64,000 nucleotides of DNA, taken from assembly GCF_014050225.1 (NCBI RefSeq), contig NZ_JACFXV010000006.1, positions 41,481-105,480 of the forward strand, written 5' to 3'. Within the stretch, counting starts at the first letter, position 1. Every line of letters begins with the position of its first letter. The notes beneath the pieces are model-generated. The model saw only the letters and a program-made list of their open reading frames with translations. It was not told the origin of the DNA and did not search any database. Below are positions 1-8,868 of this stretch, piece after piece. The stretch comes from Stappia albiluteola. GTDB lineage: Bacteria > Pseudomonadota > Alphaproteobacteria > Rhizobiales > Stappiaceae. A program made the position numbers and the translations under genes.

Positions 1-42
1 GCCCGCCGAATGGCGGCCCCGGCAGCAGGCGGCAGGGCAGCC

Positions 43-890
43 ATGAACGCGCTGTTTCCTCCGCCGGCCGACACCTCCACCATCAGGCTGGGCGCGCTTT
101 CGCTCGGCGCCGGCGTCCAGTCCACCACCCTCGCACTGATGGCCGCCCACGGCGAGGTCGGGCCGATGCCCGACTGCGCCATCTTCGCCGACACCGGCTG
201 GGAGCCGAAGGCCGTCTATGGGCATCTCGCCTGGCTTAAATCGCCGAATGTACTGCCGTTCCCAGTGCATATCGTGACTGCCGGCAACAACCGCGACGGG
301 CTGGTCCGCGGCGCGCAGGGCGAGCGCTGGGCGTCGATTCCCGCCTTCACCAGATTCGCATCGGGCAATGTCGGCATGATCCGCCGGCAGTGCTACCCAT
401 GGAACTGAAGATCGTGCCGATCCGCCGCAAGGTGCGGGAGCTGGTCGGGCTCACGGGCAAACGCTCGCCGGGCCGCCCCGTCGTTGAACAGTGGATCGGT
501 ATCTCCCTGGACGAGATCGTGCGCATGAAAATGTCCTTCGAGCCCTGGCAGGTGAACCGCTGGCCCCTCATCGAACTGGGCATGACGCGCCGCGATTGCC
601 TGCGCTGGCTGGAACGGAACGGCTATCCCATGCCGCCCAAGAGCGCCTGCATCGGATGTCCGTATCATTCCGACGTCGTGTGGCGGCAGATGCGCGAGGA
701 GGATCCCGACGGCTTCGCCGATGCTGTCGCCATCGACCGGCTGATCCGCACCGGCTTCCGCAATCTGCGCGGCGAGGTGTATCTCCATCGCTCCTGCGTG
801 CCGCTCGACGAGGCCGATCTCGACACGCCGGCGGACAAGGGACAGCTCGACCTCTTCGCCGATGAATGTGACGGCATGTGCGGCGTGTGA
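43..890 (+). pseudogene. PAPS-reductase-like (PP-loop) protein, frameshifted
   Basis: The first frame (43 to 408) carries a PP-loop-like motif GAGVQSTTLALM near its N-terminus. A second frame, entered near 393-402, continues with KIVPIRRKVREL, a CIGCPYHSD cysteine cluster and a normal C-terminus ending at 890. Together they make one phosphoadenosine-phosphosulfate-reductase-family protein of about 280 residues, a family common in ICEs and phages. Around TGCTACCCATGGAACTG there are two more bases than needed to join RRQC to ELKIV in frame, so this looks like a net +2 indel. ATG 43 is preferred over ATG 10 because the family begins just before the PP-loop. The role in the element is unknown. 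A sequencing error cannot be excluded. Confidence 0.7.
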
Positions 891-914
891 CCTGTTTTGC
901 CTGATCGCCGATAG

Positions 915-943
915 GGCCGCTCTCGACAAGTTCGAGAGCGGCC
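915..943 (+). promoter_or_regulatory. 12-bp hairpin in the leader of the 1009 gene
   Basis: Perfect 12-nt arms GGCCGCTCTCGA and TCGAGAGCGGCC are separated by five bases (927-931). The structure lies 24 nt after the stop at 890 and 66 nt before the next start. No T-tract follows, so it is not a classic intrinsic terminator. It fits the series of hairpins found before other backbone genes of this element. Confidence 0.6.
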
Positions 944-1008
944 GTTTCGCCCGTGACGGGTTTTCAGGTCCGGAACGGTTCCGGGCCGCCCGTCGCGGGA
1001 GAACATCG

Positions 1009-1395
1009 ATGCGCGATCGCGATTACGGTGCCGACATCGCCAAGGCCATCGCCACGCCGGGCGGCTATCTGAAGATCGGTCGTGGAGGGTTCAGTCTGCA
1101 TTACCTGAATGCGTATGGCGGCCAGAGCAGCCTGTCCGGCTACGATTGCGACACCGTGAAACTGCAGACCATCGCCGCCGGACTTCCGGTGATCGACAGC
1201 CGCTGCGTCGACTTCGACAAAGTGACCAGGCTCGTCATCTCCGGGCCGATGATCTGCGTGGGTGGTGCGCCCGAGCCTGAACCATGGGGCGCATTCTCTT
1301 ATGCGCCGCTGATCGAGGTGGCGCGGGCATACGCCGCGGCCGGGGCGGAGGTCTACAACCTCGACCTGGAGGAAGCGGCGGGGGCGGCGGCCTGA
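1009..1395 (+). CDS. conserved ICE protein of unknown function (128 aa)
   Basis: This is a 128-residue soluble protein, start ATG 1009 with GGGAGAA just upstream. I do not recognise a named domain. The N-terminal half (GGYLKIGRGGFSLHYLNAYGG) and the C-terminal part ending in an Ala-rich tail look like a compact globular protein without membrane segments. It lies between the frameshifted PP-loop gene and the ParB-like gene, all in the same direction, so it is probably an accessory backbone gene. Codon use and GC match the neighbours. An upstream in-frame ATG at 862 would place 49 residues across the hairpin leader and into the end of the preceding gene, so it was rejected. Confidence 0.7.
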   Translation: MRDRDYGADIAKAIATPGGYLKIGRGGFSLHYLNAYGGQSSLSGYDCDTVKLQTIAAGLPVIDSRCVDFDKVTRLVISGPMICVGGAPEPEPWGAFSYAPLIEVARAYAAAGAEVYNLDLEEAAGAAA

Positions 1396-1419
1396 GAGGG
1401 AGAGGGAAGTGGGTATCTT

Positions 1420-1467
1420 CGTGACGAGCCTGTCAGGCGAAAGAGAGGCTTTCTCCGGCTCGTCACG
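1420..1467 (+). promoter_or_regulatory. 11-bp hairpin in the leader of the ParB-like gene
   Basis: Arms CGTGACGAGCC (1420-1430) and GGCTCGTCACG (1457-1467) are perfectly complementary. The 26-nt loop contains smaller stems such as GCCTGTCAGGC. The hairpin ends 10 nt before ATG 1478 and just before its GGAG ribosome binding site, so it could control access of ribosomes. Confidence 0.6.
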
Positions 1468-1477
1468 GAGAACCGAC

Positions 1478-3583
1478 ATGGCAACGCCTAAGAAAATCTC
1501 CCTGTCCCAGTCCCGGGATATTCCGTTCGACAAACTGGTGCTGTCGAGCCGCAATGTCCGGCGGGTGCGGGCCGGCGTATCGATCGAGGAACTGGCCGAG
1601 GACATCGTCCGGCGCACGTTGTTGCAATCTCTGAGCGTGCGGGCGGTGATCGGCGAAGACGGTCAGCCCACTGAAAAATATGATGTGCAGGCCGGCGGGC
1701 GCCGCTACCGGGCGCTGGAGCTGCTGGTCAAGCAGAAACGGCTGGCGAAGAACGCGCCGATCCCCTGCGTCGTGCGGGAGGACGGTATTCTGGAGGAGGA
1801 CTCGCTGGCCGAAAACTGCCAGCGCGTATCGCTCCACCCGTTGGATCAATTCCGCGCCTTCCAGTCGCTCAAGGAGCAGTGCCTCGGCGAGGAGGAGATC
1901 GCCGCCCGCTTCTTCGTGACGCCGCAGATCGTCAAACAGCGACTGAAGCTCGCCAGCGTGTCGCCCAAGCTGCTGGAAGTCTATGCCGATGACGGCATGT
2001 CGCTGGAGCAACTGATGGCCTTCACGATTTCCGACGACCATGCCCGGCAGGAACAGGTCTGGGAGACCGTGCAGCGCGGCCACAACAAGGAGCCCTATTA
2101 CATCCGCAAGCTGCTGACCGAGAACACGGTGCGGGCCTCCGACAAGCGCGCTCGCTTCGTCGGGCTCGCGGCCTATGAGGAAGCCGGCGGCATCGTGCTG
2201 CGCGACCTGTTCTCGCAGAATGACGAAGGCTGGCTGCAGGATGTGGCGTTGTTGGAGCAGCTTGTCACCGAGAAGCTCGCGGCCGAGGCCGAGTCGATCA
2301 AGACCGAAGGCTGGAAGTGGATCGAGGTCGCTCCGGACTTCCCCTATGGCCACACCGCCGGCCTGCGCCGCGTTATGGGCGAAATGGAGCCGCTGTCCGA
2401 CGACGAGCATGCCCGCCGCGAAGCCCTGCGGTCGGAGTTTGAGGAGATCGAACAGCGCTATTTCCAGGAGAGCGACGAGGACCTGCCCGAGGAGATCGAC
2501 CGGCGTCTTTCTGAGATCGAGGCGGAGCTCGACGCCTTCGAGGAGCGGCCGGTCCGTTACGATCCCGACGAGGTCGCCCGCGCCGGTGCCTTCGTCTCCA
2601 TCGACGGCGATGGCCGGCTGAAGGCCGAGCGCGGCTATGTTCGTCTCGAAGACGAAGCACCGGTCGCGGACGACCGGGGTGATGCTGGCGAAGCAAGAGG
2701 CGATGGTGATGCAGCATCGCCAGGTTCCGTCGAAGGCGCGCATTTCGCATCCAGTCAGGATCCGACGAACACAGGTTCCTCCGACGCCGACGCGGATGGT
2801 GAGGAAGACGGCCTGAAGCCGCTATCGGAGCGCCTGGTCATGGAACTGACAGCGCACCGGACACTCGCCCTGCGCGATGCGTTGGCGGGCGATCCTGACA
2901 TCGCCTTCCTCGCCGCGCTCCATGCCCTCGTGCTCCAGACCTTCTGGCGTTATCCGACGGCGAGCTGCCTGGAGATTCGCGCCGAAAGCCCGACGCCGAC
3001 CGTTCAGGGCCCGGGGCTGAAGGAAAGCCAGTCGGCGAAGGCCATCGACGGTCGGCACGCGAATTGGGAGAAGCAGCTTCCCGACGAGCCGGAACTGCTC
3101 TGGGAGTTCCTCTGCGATTTCGACCACGACAGCCGCATGGCGCTCTTCGCCCATTGCGTCTCGCTCACTGTCAACGCGGTGCATGAGCCGTGGAATCGGA
3201 CACAGGGACGCCGGCATCATGCCGACCAGGTCGCCTGCGCGGTTTCGCTCGACATGACCGCGGCCGGGTGGAAGCCGACGGTGGAGAACTACCTCAATCG
3301 CGTACCGAAGGCGCGCATCCTTGAGGCGGTCATCGAGGCCAAAGGCGCCGGTATGGCGGAGCTCATCGAAGGGCTGAAGAAGTCCGACATGGCCGAGCAG
3401 GCCGAGCGGCTTCTTGCCGATACCGGCTGGCTGCCAGTTCCTTTGCGTACAGGTGGGCCGCTGCGCACGCCCGGCGTCGAGACAGCTTCGCACGCCGGTG
3501 AAGGCGCCGAGGCCGAGCCGGACGATCAGGCCCAGGGAGGGCCGGCTGCCGATCTTCCGGAGTTCCTCACCGCCGCTGAGTGA
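1478..3583 (+). CDS. ParB/RepB/Spo0J-family protein (701 aa)
   Basis: The N-terminal region is a ParB domain. It contains the conserved GGRRYRA motif at residues 73-79 and ENCQR near residue 112, followed by a KorB-like helix-turn-helix region (EEIAARFFVTPQIVKQRLKL, about residues 140-160). ParB proteins bind centromere-like DNA and, with CTP, slide and recruit partners. In ICEs such large ParB-like proteins may stabilise the excised form or act as regulators. The C-terminal 450 residues are acidic and poorly conserved, with a charged stretch around residues 310-360. No parA ATPase is adjacent, so a role in partition is uncertain. Start ATG 1478 was chosen because it follows GGAGAACCGAC. The longer reading from 1409 would run through the leader hairpin. 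Confidence 0.88.
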   Translation: MATPKKISLSQSRDIPFDKLVLSSRNVRRVRAGVSIEELAEDIVRRTLLQSLSVRAVIGEDGQPTEKYDVQAGGRRYRALELLVKQKRLAKNAPIPCVVREDGILEEDSLAENCQRVSLHPLDQFRAFQSLKEQCLGEEEIAARFFVTPQIVKQRLKLASVSPKLLEVYADDGMSLEQLMAFTISDDHARQEQVWETVQRGHNKEPYYIRKLLTENTVRASDKRARFVGLAAYEEAGGIVLRDLFSQNDEGWLQDVALLEQLVTEKLAAEAESIKTEGWKWIEVAPDFPYGHTAGLRRVMGEMEPLSDDEHARREALRSEFEEIEQRYFQESDEDLPEEIDRRLSEIEAELDAFEERPVRYDPDEVARAGAFVSIDGDGRLKAERGYVRLEDEAPVADDRGDAGEARGDGDAASPGSVEGAHFASSQDPTNTGSSDADADGEEDGLKPLSERLVMELTAHRTLALRDALAGDPDIAFLAALHALVLQTFWRYPTASCLEIRAESPTPTVQGPGLKESQSAKAIDGRHANWEKQLPDEPELLWEFLCDFDHDSRMALFAHCVSLTVNAVHEPWNRTQGRRHHADQVACAVSLDMTAAGWKPTVENYLNRVPKARILEAVIEAKGAGMAELIEGLKKSDMAEQAERLLADTGWLPVPLRTGGPLRTPGVETASHAGEGAEAEPDDQAQGGPAADLPEFLTAAE

Positions 3584-3617
3584 TCGCTCCGGCTGTTCCC
3601 GTCAATCCCATCCACAT

Positions 3618-3673
3618 GAAGCCCGGCCCCGCGCGGCGTCAGCCCGCGCAAGTCGAAAGACTGGCCGGGCTTC
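3618..3673 (+). promoter_or_regulatory. 11-bp hairpin in the leader of the 3694 gene
   Basis: Arms GAAGCCCGGCC (3618-3628) and GGCCGGGCTTC (3663-3673) are perfectly complementary and enclose a second GC-rich stem. It sits between the ParB-like stop (3583) and the GGAG site at 3683. It may act as a terminator-like structure for the upstream gene or as a leader element of the next one. Confidence 0.6.
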
Positions 3674-3693
3674 GCTTTTTCTGGAGACGTCAC

Positions 3694-4311
3694 GTGCAAC
3701 GCGAACGCATGATTTTCCCGGACGAACGCCCCGTCCATACGCCCTGGGGCGTCGCCGATTACGCCCGCGAATTCGCCGAGGGCATCGTCTTCTACGGCAC
3801 GCCGTCCCATGGCGGCTTCAAACTTTCCGCCGAACGCCTGGCGCAGATGCATTCCGCCCTGCGCGATAAGGACGGGTGGTTCGAAGAGGACTGCGCCTGG
3901 GCCAAGGTCGCCTTCGCCTTTCGCGAATGCTTCAACGATGAGCAGCAGGAGGCCGCGATCCGGACGCTGAAGGATTGGTGCCCGGATGAATATGAGGCGG
4001 TCACCGGTAAAACCCTCGCCCCCGGCGCATCCCACATCAAGGGCCAGCGCCTTTTCCACGAATGCCATGCGCAAGACTGGGTGGTGATCAGCGCCATCAG
4101 GTCGGACCAGCATCCCGGTGTGGTCGAGTGCATCGCCACTCTTGGCGGCAAGCGCGCCGAATGGGGCAGGTCCGATCCGGAGAGGCGCTGCTATCTCGTG
4201 CCGGATGCCGAATATGACGGGCGCGGCAAATTCGGCTTTGTTATCGATCCCGATCGCCACGTGCTCTGCGACAGCCCCTCCAGCTTCCTCTCAGGGAAGG
4301 CGGCGCAATGA
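3694..4311 (+). CDS. DUF7007-like ICE protein (205 aa)
   Basis: A soluble protein with an N-terminal block TPWGVADYAREFAEGIVFYGTPSHGGFKL, which I associate with DUF7007 proteins found next to DUF6117 in rhizobial ICEs. That family name is from memory and only moderately sure. The function is unknown. GTG 3694 is the chosen start because GGAG lies 8 nt upstream and the leader hairpin ends at 3673. ATG 3709 is the alternative. A reading from 3580 would translate the hairpin and was rejected. The stop overlaps the next start by ATGA, so the two genes are translationally coupled. Confidence 0.75.
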   Translation: MQRERMIFPDERPVHTPWGVADYAREFAEGIVFYGTPSHGGFKLSAERLAQMHSALRDKDGWFEEDCAWAKVAFAFRECFNDEQQEAAIRTLKDWCPDEYEAVTGKTLAPGASHIKGQRLFHECHAQDWVVISAIRSDQHPGVVECIATLGGKRAEWGRSDPERRCYLVPDAEYDGRGKFGFVIDPDRHVLCDSPSSFLSGKAAQ

Positions 4312-4520
4312 TCCCTGACCACATCCGCGCCAATTTCCAGACCCTCATGCGCGCCGCCGAAAACGGCGACCTGGCGCTGATGGAGTGCGCGGACGCCGAA
4401 ACCGGCGCGCCGCGTTACGTCATTTGCGCCGTCGGCTGTGACGGCGGCGAATACCTCTTCACGCCCTTCGGCCATCTGGCGGAGGGGAATCCCTACGAGG
4501 CGTACCACTCGTCAGAGTGA
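4308..4520 (+). CDS. DUF6117-like small protein (70 aa)
   Basis: A 70-residue acidic protein starting MIPDHIRANFQTLMRAAENGDLALMECAD, the pattern I associate with DUF6117. The function is unknown. It overlaps the preceding gene by four bases (ATGA), so it is co-translated with it. No membrane segment or metal motif is visible. The pair probably makes partners in an ICE housekeeping function, since such genes cluster with the methylase-helicase gene that follows. Confidence 0.78.
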   Translation: MIPDHIRANFQTLMRAAENGDLALMECADAETGAPRYVICAVGCDGGEYLFTPFGHLAEGNPYEAYHSSE

Positions 4521-4541
4521 GAGCAGACCGGGATGAGGGTG

Positions 4542-4576
4542 GGCCGGGAGCGGGCAAGAGAGAGCCTGCCCCGGCC
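4542..4576 (+). promoter_or_regulatory. GC-rich hairpin in the leader of the methylase-helicase gene
   Basis: GGCCGGGAGCGGGC pairs with GCCTGCCCCGGCC around a short AAGAGAGA loop, with small mismatches. The downstream TTTTCC could allow partial termination, after which the message would reach ATG 4609. It belongs to the same leader-hairpin series as those at 915, 1420, 3618 and 10081. Confidence 0.5.
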
Positions 4577-4608
4577 TTTTCCTGAAACCTCAATCCCGGA
4601 GCAATCTC

Positions 4609-7600
4609 ATGAATCTGATGACGCCAGCGGCGGCGGTGGCGGCCGCCGCACCCATCCGTACGCCCGAAGAAGAGGCCGCCTGCATTCTCAAGGCGGCGGA
4701 ACGCATTCTCACCGGTCTCGAACGCGGCATTCTCATCGAGGCCCGCGTCCTGCGGCAGGCGATGGAGGAGGCGTTCGGCGGTTCGGACGCCGAGGGTTTC
4801 TGGACCTGGAAAGCCGCATACGAAGCTTGCGAAGCAGCGCAGGTGCTGTTCCTCCGCAGATATGGTCGCGCCATGCGGGAGAAGGCGGGCTCACCCGTAG
4901 CGATGCTCGCCATGCTGTCTCGCATCGCCGGGCTTCTTCCTACCCACACCCGTCGCACGCAGGAATCCGAGGAGTTCCAGCAGTTCAGCACACCCATGCC
5001 GCTTGCCTATGTGGCCAGCATTGCGGCGGGCCTCACCGGCGACGATGCGGTGCTGGAGCCGTCGGCCGGCACTGGGATGCTTGCCGTATTCGCCGAGCTC
5101 ATGGGCGCGCGGCTGGCGCTCAATGAGATCGCCGAGACGCGGGCCGCGCTTCTGCGGCGGCTATTCCCGGACAGCCTGATCACCACGCATGATGCCGCCA
5201 GCATCGACGATCGGCTGGCGGACGATATCGCGCCGTCGGTCGTGCTGATGAACCCGCCTTTCTCGGCGGCGCTCCACGTGCGGGGGCGCGTCTCCGACAC
5301 GGACTTCCATCACGTGCGCTCGGCGTTGGCGCGCCTGTCCGAGGGCGGTCGCCTGGTCGCCATCACCGGCCACAATTTCCCCGTTGATAAGCTGAGCGGC
5401 GCGGTGCGTTTCACCTGCGTTGTGGACGGCTCCGTCTATTACAAGCACGGAACCACTTTCGACACGCGCCTCACCGTCATCGACAAGTCGCTTGAATCGG
5501 CTTCGCCGCCGGTTCTGCCGTGTGCGGAAAATGCCGCCGACTTGCTCACCCGCCTCATCGAACATCTGCCGCCTCGCCGGGAGGTGGACGGCGAGATCGG
5601 GCTCGCGACAGCGGCGAAGCCCGCTGTTGTGCGCAAGGTCGCGCCAATCGCGCGCAGGCCGCAGCCCGTCACTTCCGCGGCGCCCGATGCTGTCGAGCTC
5701 ACCTATGAGGCCATCGAATGGAAGCCGACCAAGGGCGCCGACCTGACCGACGCGCTCTACGAGGGCTACGCCCTGCAATCGATCCATATCCCAGGCGCCA
5801 AGCCGCATCCTACGAAGCTGGTGCAGTCGGCGGCCATGGCCTCGGTGGCGCCGCCGCACCCTTCCTATCGGCCGCATCTTCCAGTGCATATAATAAAGAG
5901 TAGCGTTCTCTCCGACGCTCAGCTTGAGAGCGTCATCTACGCCGGCGATGTGCATTCCGGGCATCTCGCCGGATCGTGGTTGGTCGATGAGACCTTCGAC
6001 AATATCCATGCCGCACCGGAAGGCGCCGAGAATGCCGTGCGCTTCCGCCGCGGCTGGTTCCTAGGCGACGGCACCGGCTGCGGCAAGGGCCGACAGGTCG
6101 CCGGCATCATCCTCGACAACTGGATCAAGGGCCGCCGCAAGGCGGTGTGGATCTCCAAGTCCGACAAGCTGATCGAGGACGCGCAGCGCGACTGGTCGGC
6201 GCTCGGCATGGAGCGCTTGCTGGTTCAGCCGCTGTCGCGTTTCAAGCAGGGAACGCCGATCCGGCTGACCGAAGGCATCCTCTTCGTCACATACGCCACC
6301 CTGCGCAACGAGCCGCGCCTTCGCCAGGTCATCGACTGGCTGGGAGACGGCTTCGACGGCGTGATCGTTTTCGACGAAGCCCATGCCATGGCCAACGCCG
6401 CCGGCAGCAAGGGTGAGCGCGGCGACCAACTCCCCTCCCAGCAAGGTCGTGCCGGCCTGCGGCTGCAGCGTGCGTTACCGGATGCCCGCATCGTCTATGT
6501 CTCCGCCACCGGCGCCACCGACGTGCGCAACCTCGCCTATGCCGAGCGGCTCGGCCTCTGGGGCGGCGAGGATTTCCCTTTCGCCAACCGGGCCGAGTTC
6601 GTCCAGGCCGTCGAAGCAGGCGGCGTGGCGGCGATGGAGGTCCTGGCCCGCGACCTCAAGGCGCTCGGTCTCTACACGGCGCGGTCGCTGTCCTATGAAG
6701 GCGTCGAGGTCGAGATCGTCGAGCACAATCTCACCCCGGCGCAGGTGGAAATTTACGACGCCTATGCCGAGGCGTTCCAGGTGATCCACTCCAACCTGAA
6801 CGCTGCCCTCGAAGCCTCGAACGTCACCGCGGAGCGAAAAACCCTCAACGGCCAGGCGAAGTCCGCCGCGCTGTCGGTGTTCGAGGGCGCCAAGCAGCGC
6901 TTCTTCGCCGCGCTGCTTTCGGGGCTGAAGACCGCCACGCTTATCAAGTCCATCGAGGCGGATATGGCGGCGGGACATGCCGCCATCGTGCAACTGGTCT
7001 CCACCGGTGAGGCGATCCTCGACCGCCGCCTGTCCGAGATTCCAGCCGAGGAATGGGCGGACCTGAACGTCGATCTGTCGCCCCGCGACGTGATCCTCAC
7101 CTATTTGCAGCACGCCTTCCCGACGCAGCTCTACGAGCCCTACACCGACGAAGACGGCAATCTGCGCTCGCGCCCCGCCTTCGATCCCGAGGGCAACCCG
7201 ATCCAGTGCCGCGAGGCCGTCGCCTCCCGTGACCGGATGATAGAGCGTCTCGCCTCGCTCGATCCCGTGCCAGGCAGCCTCGACCAGGTCATTCAACGCT
7301 TCGGGACAGACAAGGTAGCGGAAGTGACGGGACGATCACGGCGGATCGTGCGCAAGGGCGATCGGCTTTGTGTCGAAAACCGTCCGTCCTCGGCCAATCT
7401 CGCCGAGACGCAAGCTTTCATGGATGACGAGAAGCGCATCCTGATCTTCTCGGACGCCGGCGGCACGGGCCGTTCCTACCATGCCGACCGGGGCGCGAAA
7501 AATCAGCGCCTGCGCGTCCATTACCTGCTCGAAGCGGGATGGAAGGCCGACACCGCCATCCAGGGACTCGGCCGTTCCAACCGCACCAATCAGGCGCAGC

Positions 7601-8865
7601 CGCCGCTGTTCCGCCCCATCGCCACGGACGTGAAGGCCGAGAAGCGCTTTCTTTCGACGATTGCCCGCCGCCTCGATACCCTTGGCGCCATCACGCGCGG
7701 GCAGCGCCAGACCGGCGGCCAGGGGCTGTTCCGCGCCGAGGACAATCTCGAAGGCGATCAGGCCCGCGCGGCGCTCAGGCAGTTCTATTACTGGCTGGCG
7801 CAGGGCGCCATTCACGGCTGTTCGTTGACTCAGTTCGAGGAAGTGACCGGCCTGACGCTGACCTTCGAGGGCGGCAACATGAAGGAGGAATTGCCGCCGA
7901 TCACGACCTTCCTCAACCGGCTGCTGGCACTGCCCATCGCCATGCAGAACACGCTGTTCGCGGTGTTCGAGGAGATTTTGAACGCCCGCATTGAGGCGGC
8001 GATTGCAGCGGGTGTCCACGATATCGGCCTGGAAACCATCCGCGCCGAAAGCCTGATCGTCACCGACCGGCGCACCGTCTGGCGGCACGACAGCGGCGCT
8101 GAGACGCGGCTGTTCACGATCGAGCGGCGCGATCGCAACCGCCCCATGACGGCGGAAGAGGCGATCACCATCGAAGGCGGGCGATTGCTCGTCAATGAGC
8201 GCTCCGGCCGCGCCGCCGTCAAGACGTCCGCGCCGAGCCTGATGCTCGATGACGGCAGCGTGGAACGCCGCGTCCGGTTGTTGCGCCCCATGCAGCGCGA
8301 CACGATGAGCGTCGATGACTTCGCCGCCACGCACTGGAAGGAAGCGGAGAGGCAAGAATTTATCGCCGCATGGGAAAAGGAGATCGCCGGAATCCCCGAA
8401 TTCTCGACGAGCACGTTCCATCTCGTCACCGGCCTCCTGCTGCCGATCTGGCGGCGTCTTCCGGAGAGTAACGCCCGCGTTTATCGGCTGCAAACCGATG
8501 ATGGCGAGCGCATCATCGGCCGCATGCTGACGCCGGTTGAGGTGGAAGCGTTCTGCCGCAATATCGGCATGGAGGCGCCGAAGCTCTCCGCCGGGGACGC
8601 CTGGACCCTGATCAATGAAGGCAAGGTCACGGCCCATCTCGCCGATGGCCTCGTGCTCCGCCGCGCGCGCGTGATGAACGAGAGCCGCATCGAACTCACC
8701 GGCTTCACCTCCGGCATGGTCGATGCCCTGAAGGTCCGCGGCCTGTTCGGCGAGATCATCTCCTGGAAGCTGCGGTTGTTCGTGCCGGTGGGCGAATCCG
8801 GCAAGGCGGTTTTCGAGAGCCTCACCGACCGTTGGCCAATTACTGAAATCGCGGATCGGGGGTGA
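4609..8865 (+). CDS. DNA adenine methyltransferase-Strawberry notch helicase fusion (1418 aa)
   Basis: The N-terminal half carries an SAM-dependent methyltransferase: motif I EPSAGTG near residue 149 and the N6-adenine catalytic motif NPPF at residues 215-218. The middle is an SF2-type ATPase with a Walker-A-like GDGTGCGKG at 486, DEAH at 589 and SATG at 632. The C-terminal part has the Strawberry-notch helicase-C signature GRSNRTNQ at 988. Methylase-helicase fusions of this kind occur in phages (P1 DarB is an example) and ICEs. They are thought to protect incoming DNA from restriction, or to process it, by methylation coupled to translocation. The gene is followed after three bases by a Toprim gene, suggesting a shared DNA-processing role. 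The start follows a weak AGCAATCTC spacer. Confidence 0.88.
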   Translation: MNLMTPAAAVAAAAPIRTPEEEAACILKAAERILTGLERGILIEARVLRQAMEEAFGGSDAEGFWTWKAAYEACEAAQVLFLRRYGRAMREKAGSPVAMLAMLSRIAGLLPTHTRRTQESEEFQQFSTPMPLAYVASIAAGLTGDDAVLEPSAGTGMLAVFAELMGARLALNEIAETRAALLRRLFPDSLITTHDAASIDDRLADDIAPSVVLMNPPFSAALHVRGRVSDTDFHHVRSALARLSEGGRLVAITGHNFPVDKLSGAVRFTCVVDGSVYYKHGTTFDTRLTVIDKSLESASPPVLPCAENAADLLTRLIEHLPPRREVDGEIGLATAAKPAVVRKVAPIARRPQPVTSAAPDAVELTYEAIEWKPTKGADLTDALYEGYALQSIHIPGAKPHPTKLVQSAAMASVAPPHPSYRPHLPVHIIKSSVLSDAQLESVIYAGDVHSGHLAGSWLVDETFDNIHAAPEGAENAVRFRRGWFLGDGTGCGKGRQVAGIILDNWIKGRRKAVWISKSDKLIEDAQRDWSALGMERLLVQPLSRFKQGTPIRLTEGILFVTYATLRNEPRLRQVIDWLGDGFDGVIVFDEAHAMANAAGSKGERGDQLPSQQGRAGLRLQRALPDARIVYVSATGATDVRNLAYAERLGLWGGEDFPFANRAEFVQAVEAGGVAAMEVLARDLKALGLYTARSLSYEGVEVEIVEHNLTPAQVEIYDAYAEAFQVIHSNLNAALEASNVTAERKTLNGQAKSAALSVFEGAKQRFFAALLSGLKTATLIKSIEADMAAGHAAIVQLVSTGEAILDRRLSEIPAEEWADLNVDLSPRDVILTYLQHAFPTQLYEPYTDEDGNLRSRPAFDPEGNPIQCREAVASRDRMIERLASLDPVPGSLDQVIQRFGTDKVAEVTGRSRRIVRKGDRLCVENRPSSANLAETQAFMDDEKRILIFSDAGGTGRSYHADRGAKNQRLRVHYLLEAGWKADTAIQGLGRSNRTNQAQPPLFRPIATDVKAEKRFLSTIARRLDTLGAITRGQRQTGGQGLFRAEDNLEGDQARAALRQFYYWLAQGAIHGCSLTQFEEVTGLTLTFEGGNMKEELPPITTFLNRLLALPIAMQNTLFAVFEEILNARIEAAIAAGVHDIGLETIRAESLIVTDRRTVWRHDSGAETRLFTIERRDRNRPMTAEEAITIEGGRLLVNERSGRAAVKTSAPSLMLDDGSVERRVRLLRPMQRDTMSVDDFAATHWKEAERQEFIAAWEKEIAGIPEFSTSTFHLVTGLLLPIWRRLPESNARVYRLQTDDGERIIGRMLTPVEVEAFCRNIGMEAPKLSAGDAWTLINEGKVTAHLADGLVLRRARVMNESRIELTGFTSGMVDALKVRGLFGEIISWKLRLFVPVGESGKAVFESLTDRWPITEIADRG

Positions 8866-8868
8866 CAT

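Noticed and set aside
5885..5905. AT-rich ATATAATAAAG as a promoter
   Set aside because: It lies inside the methylase-helicase gene and encodes conserved-looking residues, with no matching -35 element or downstream start.
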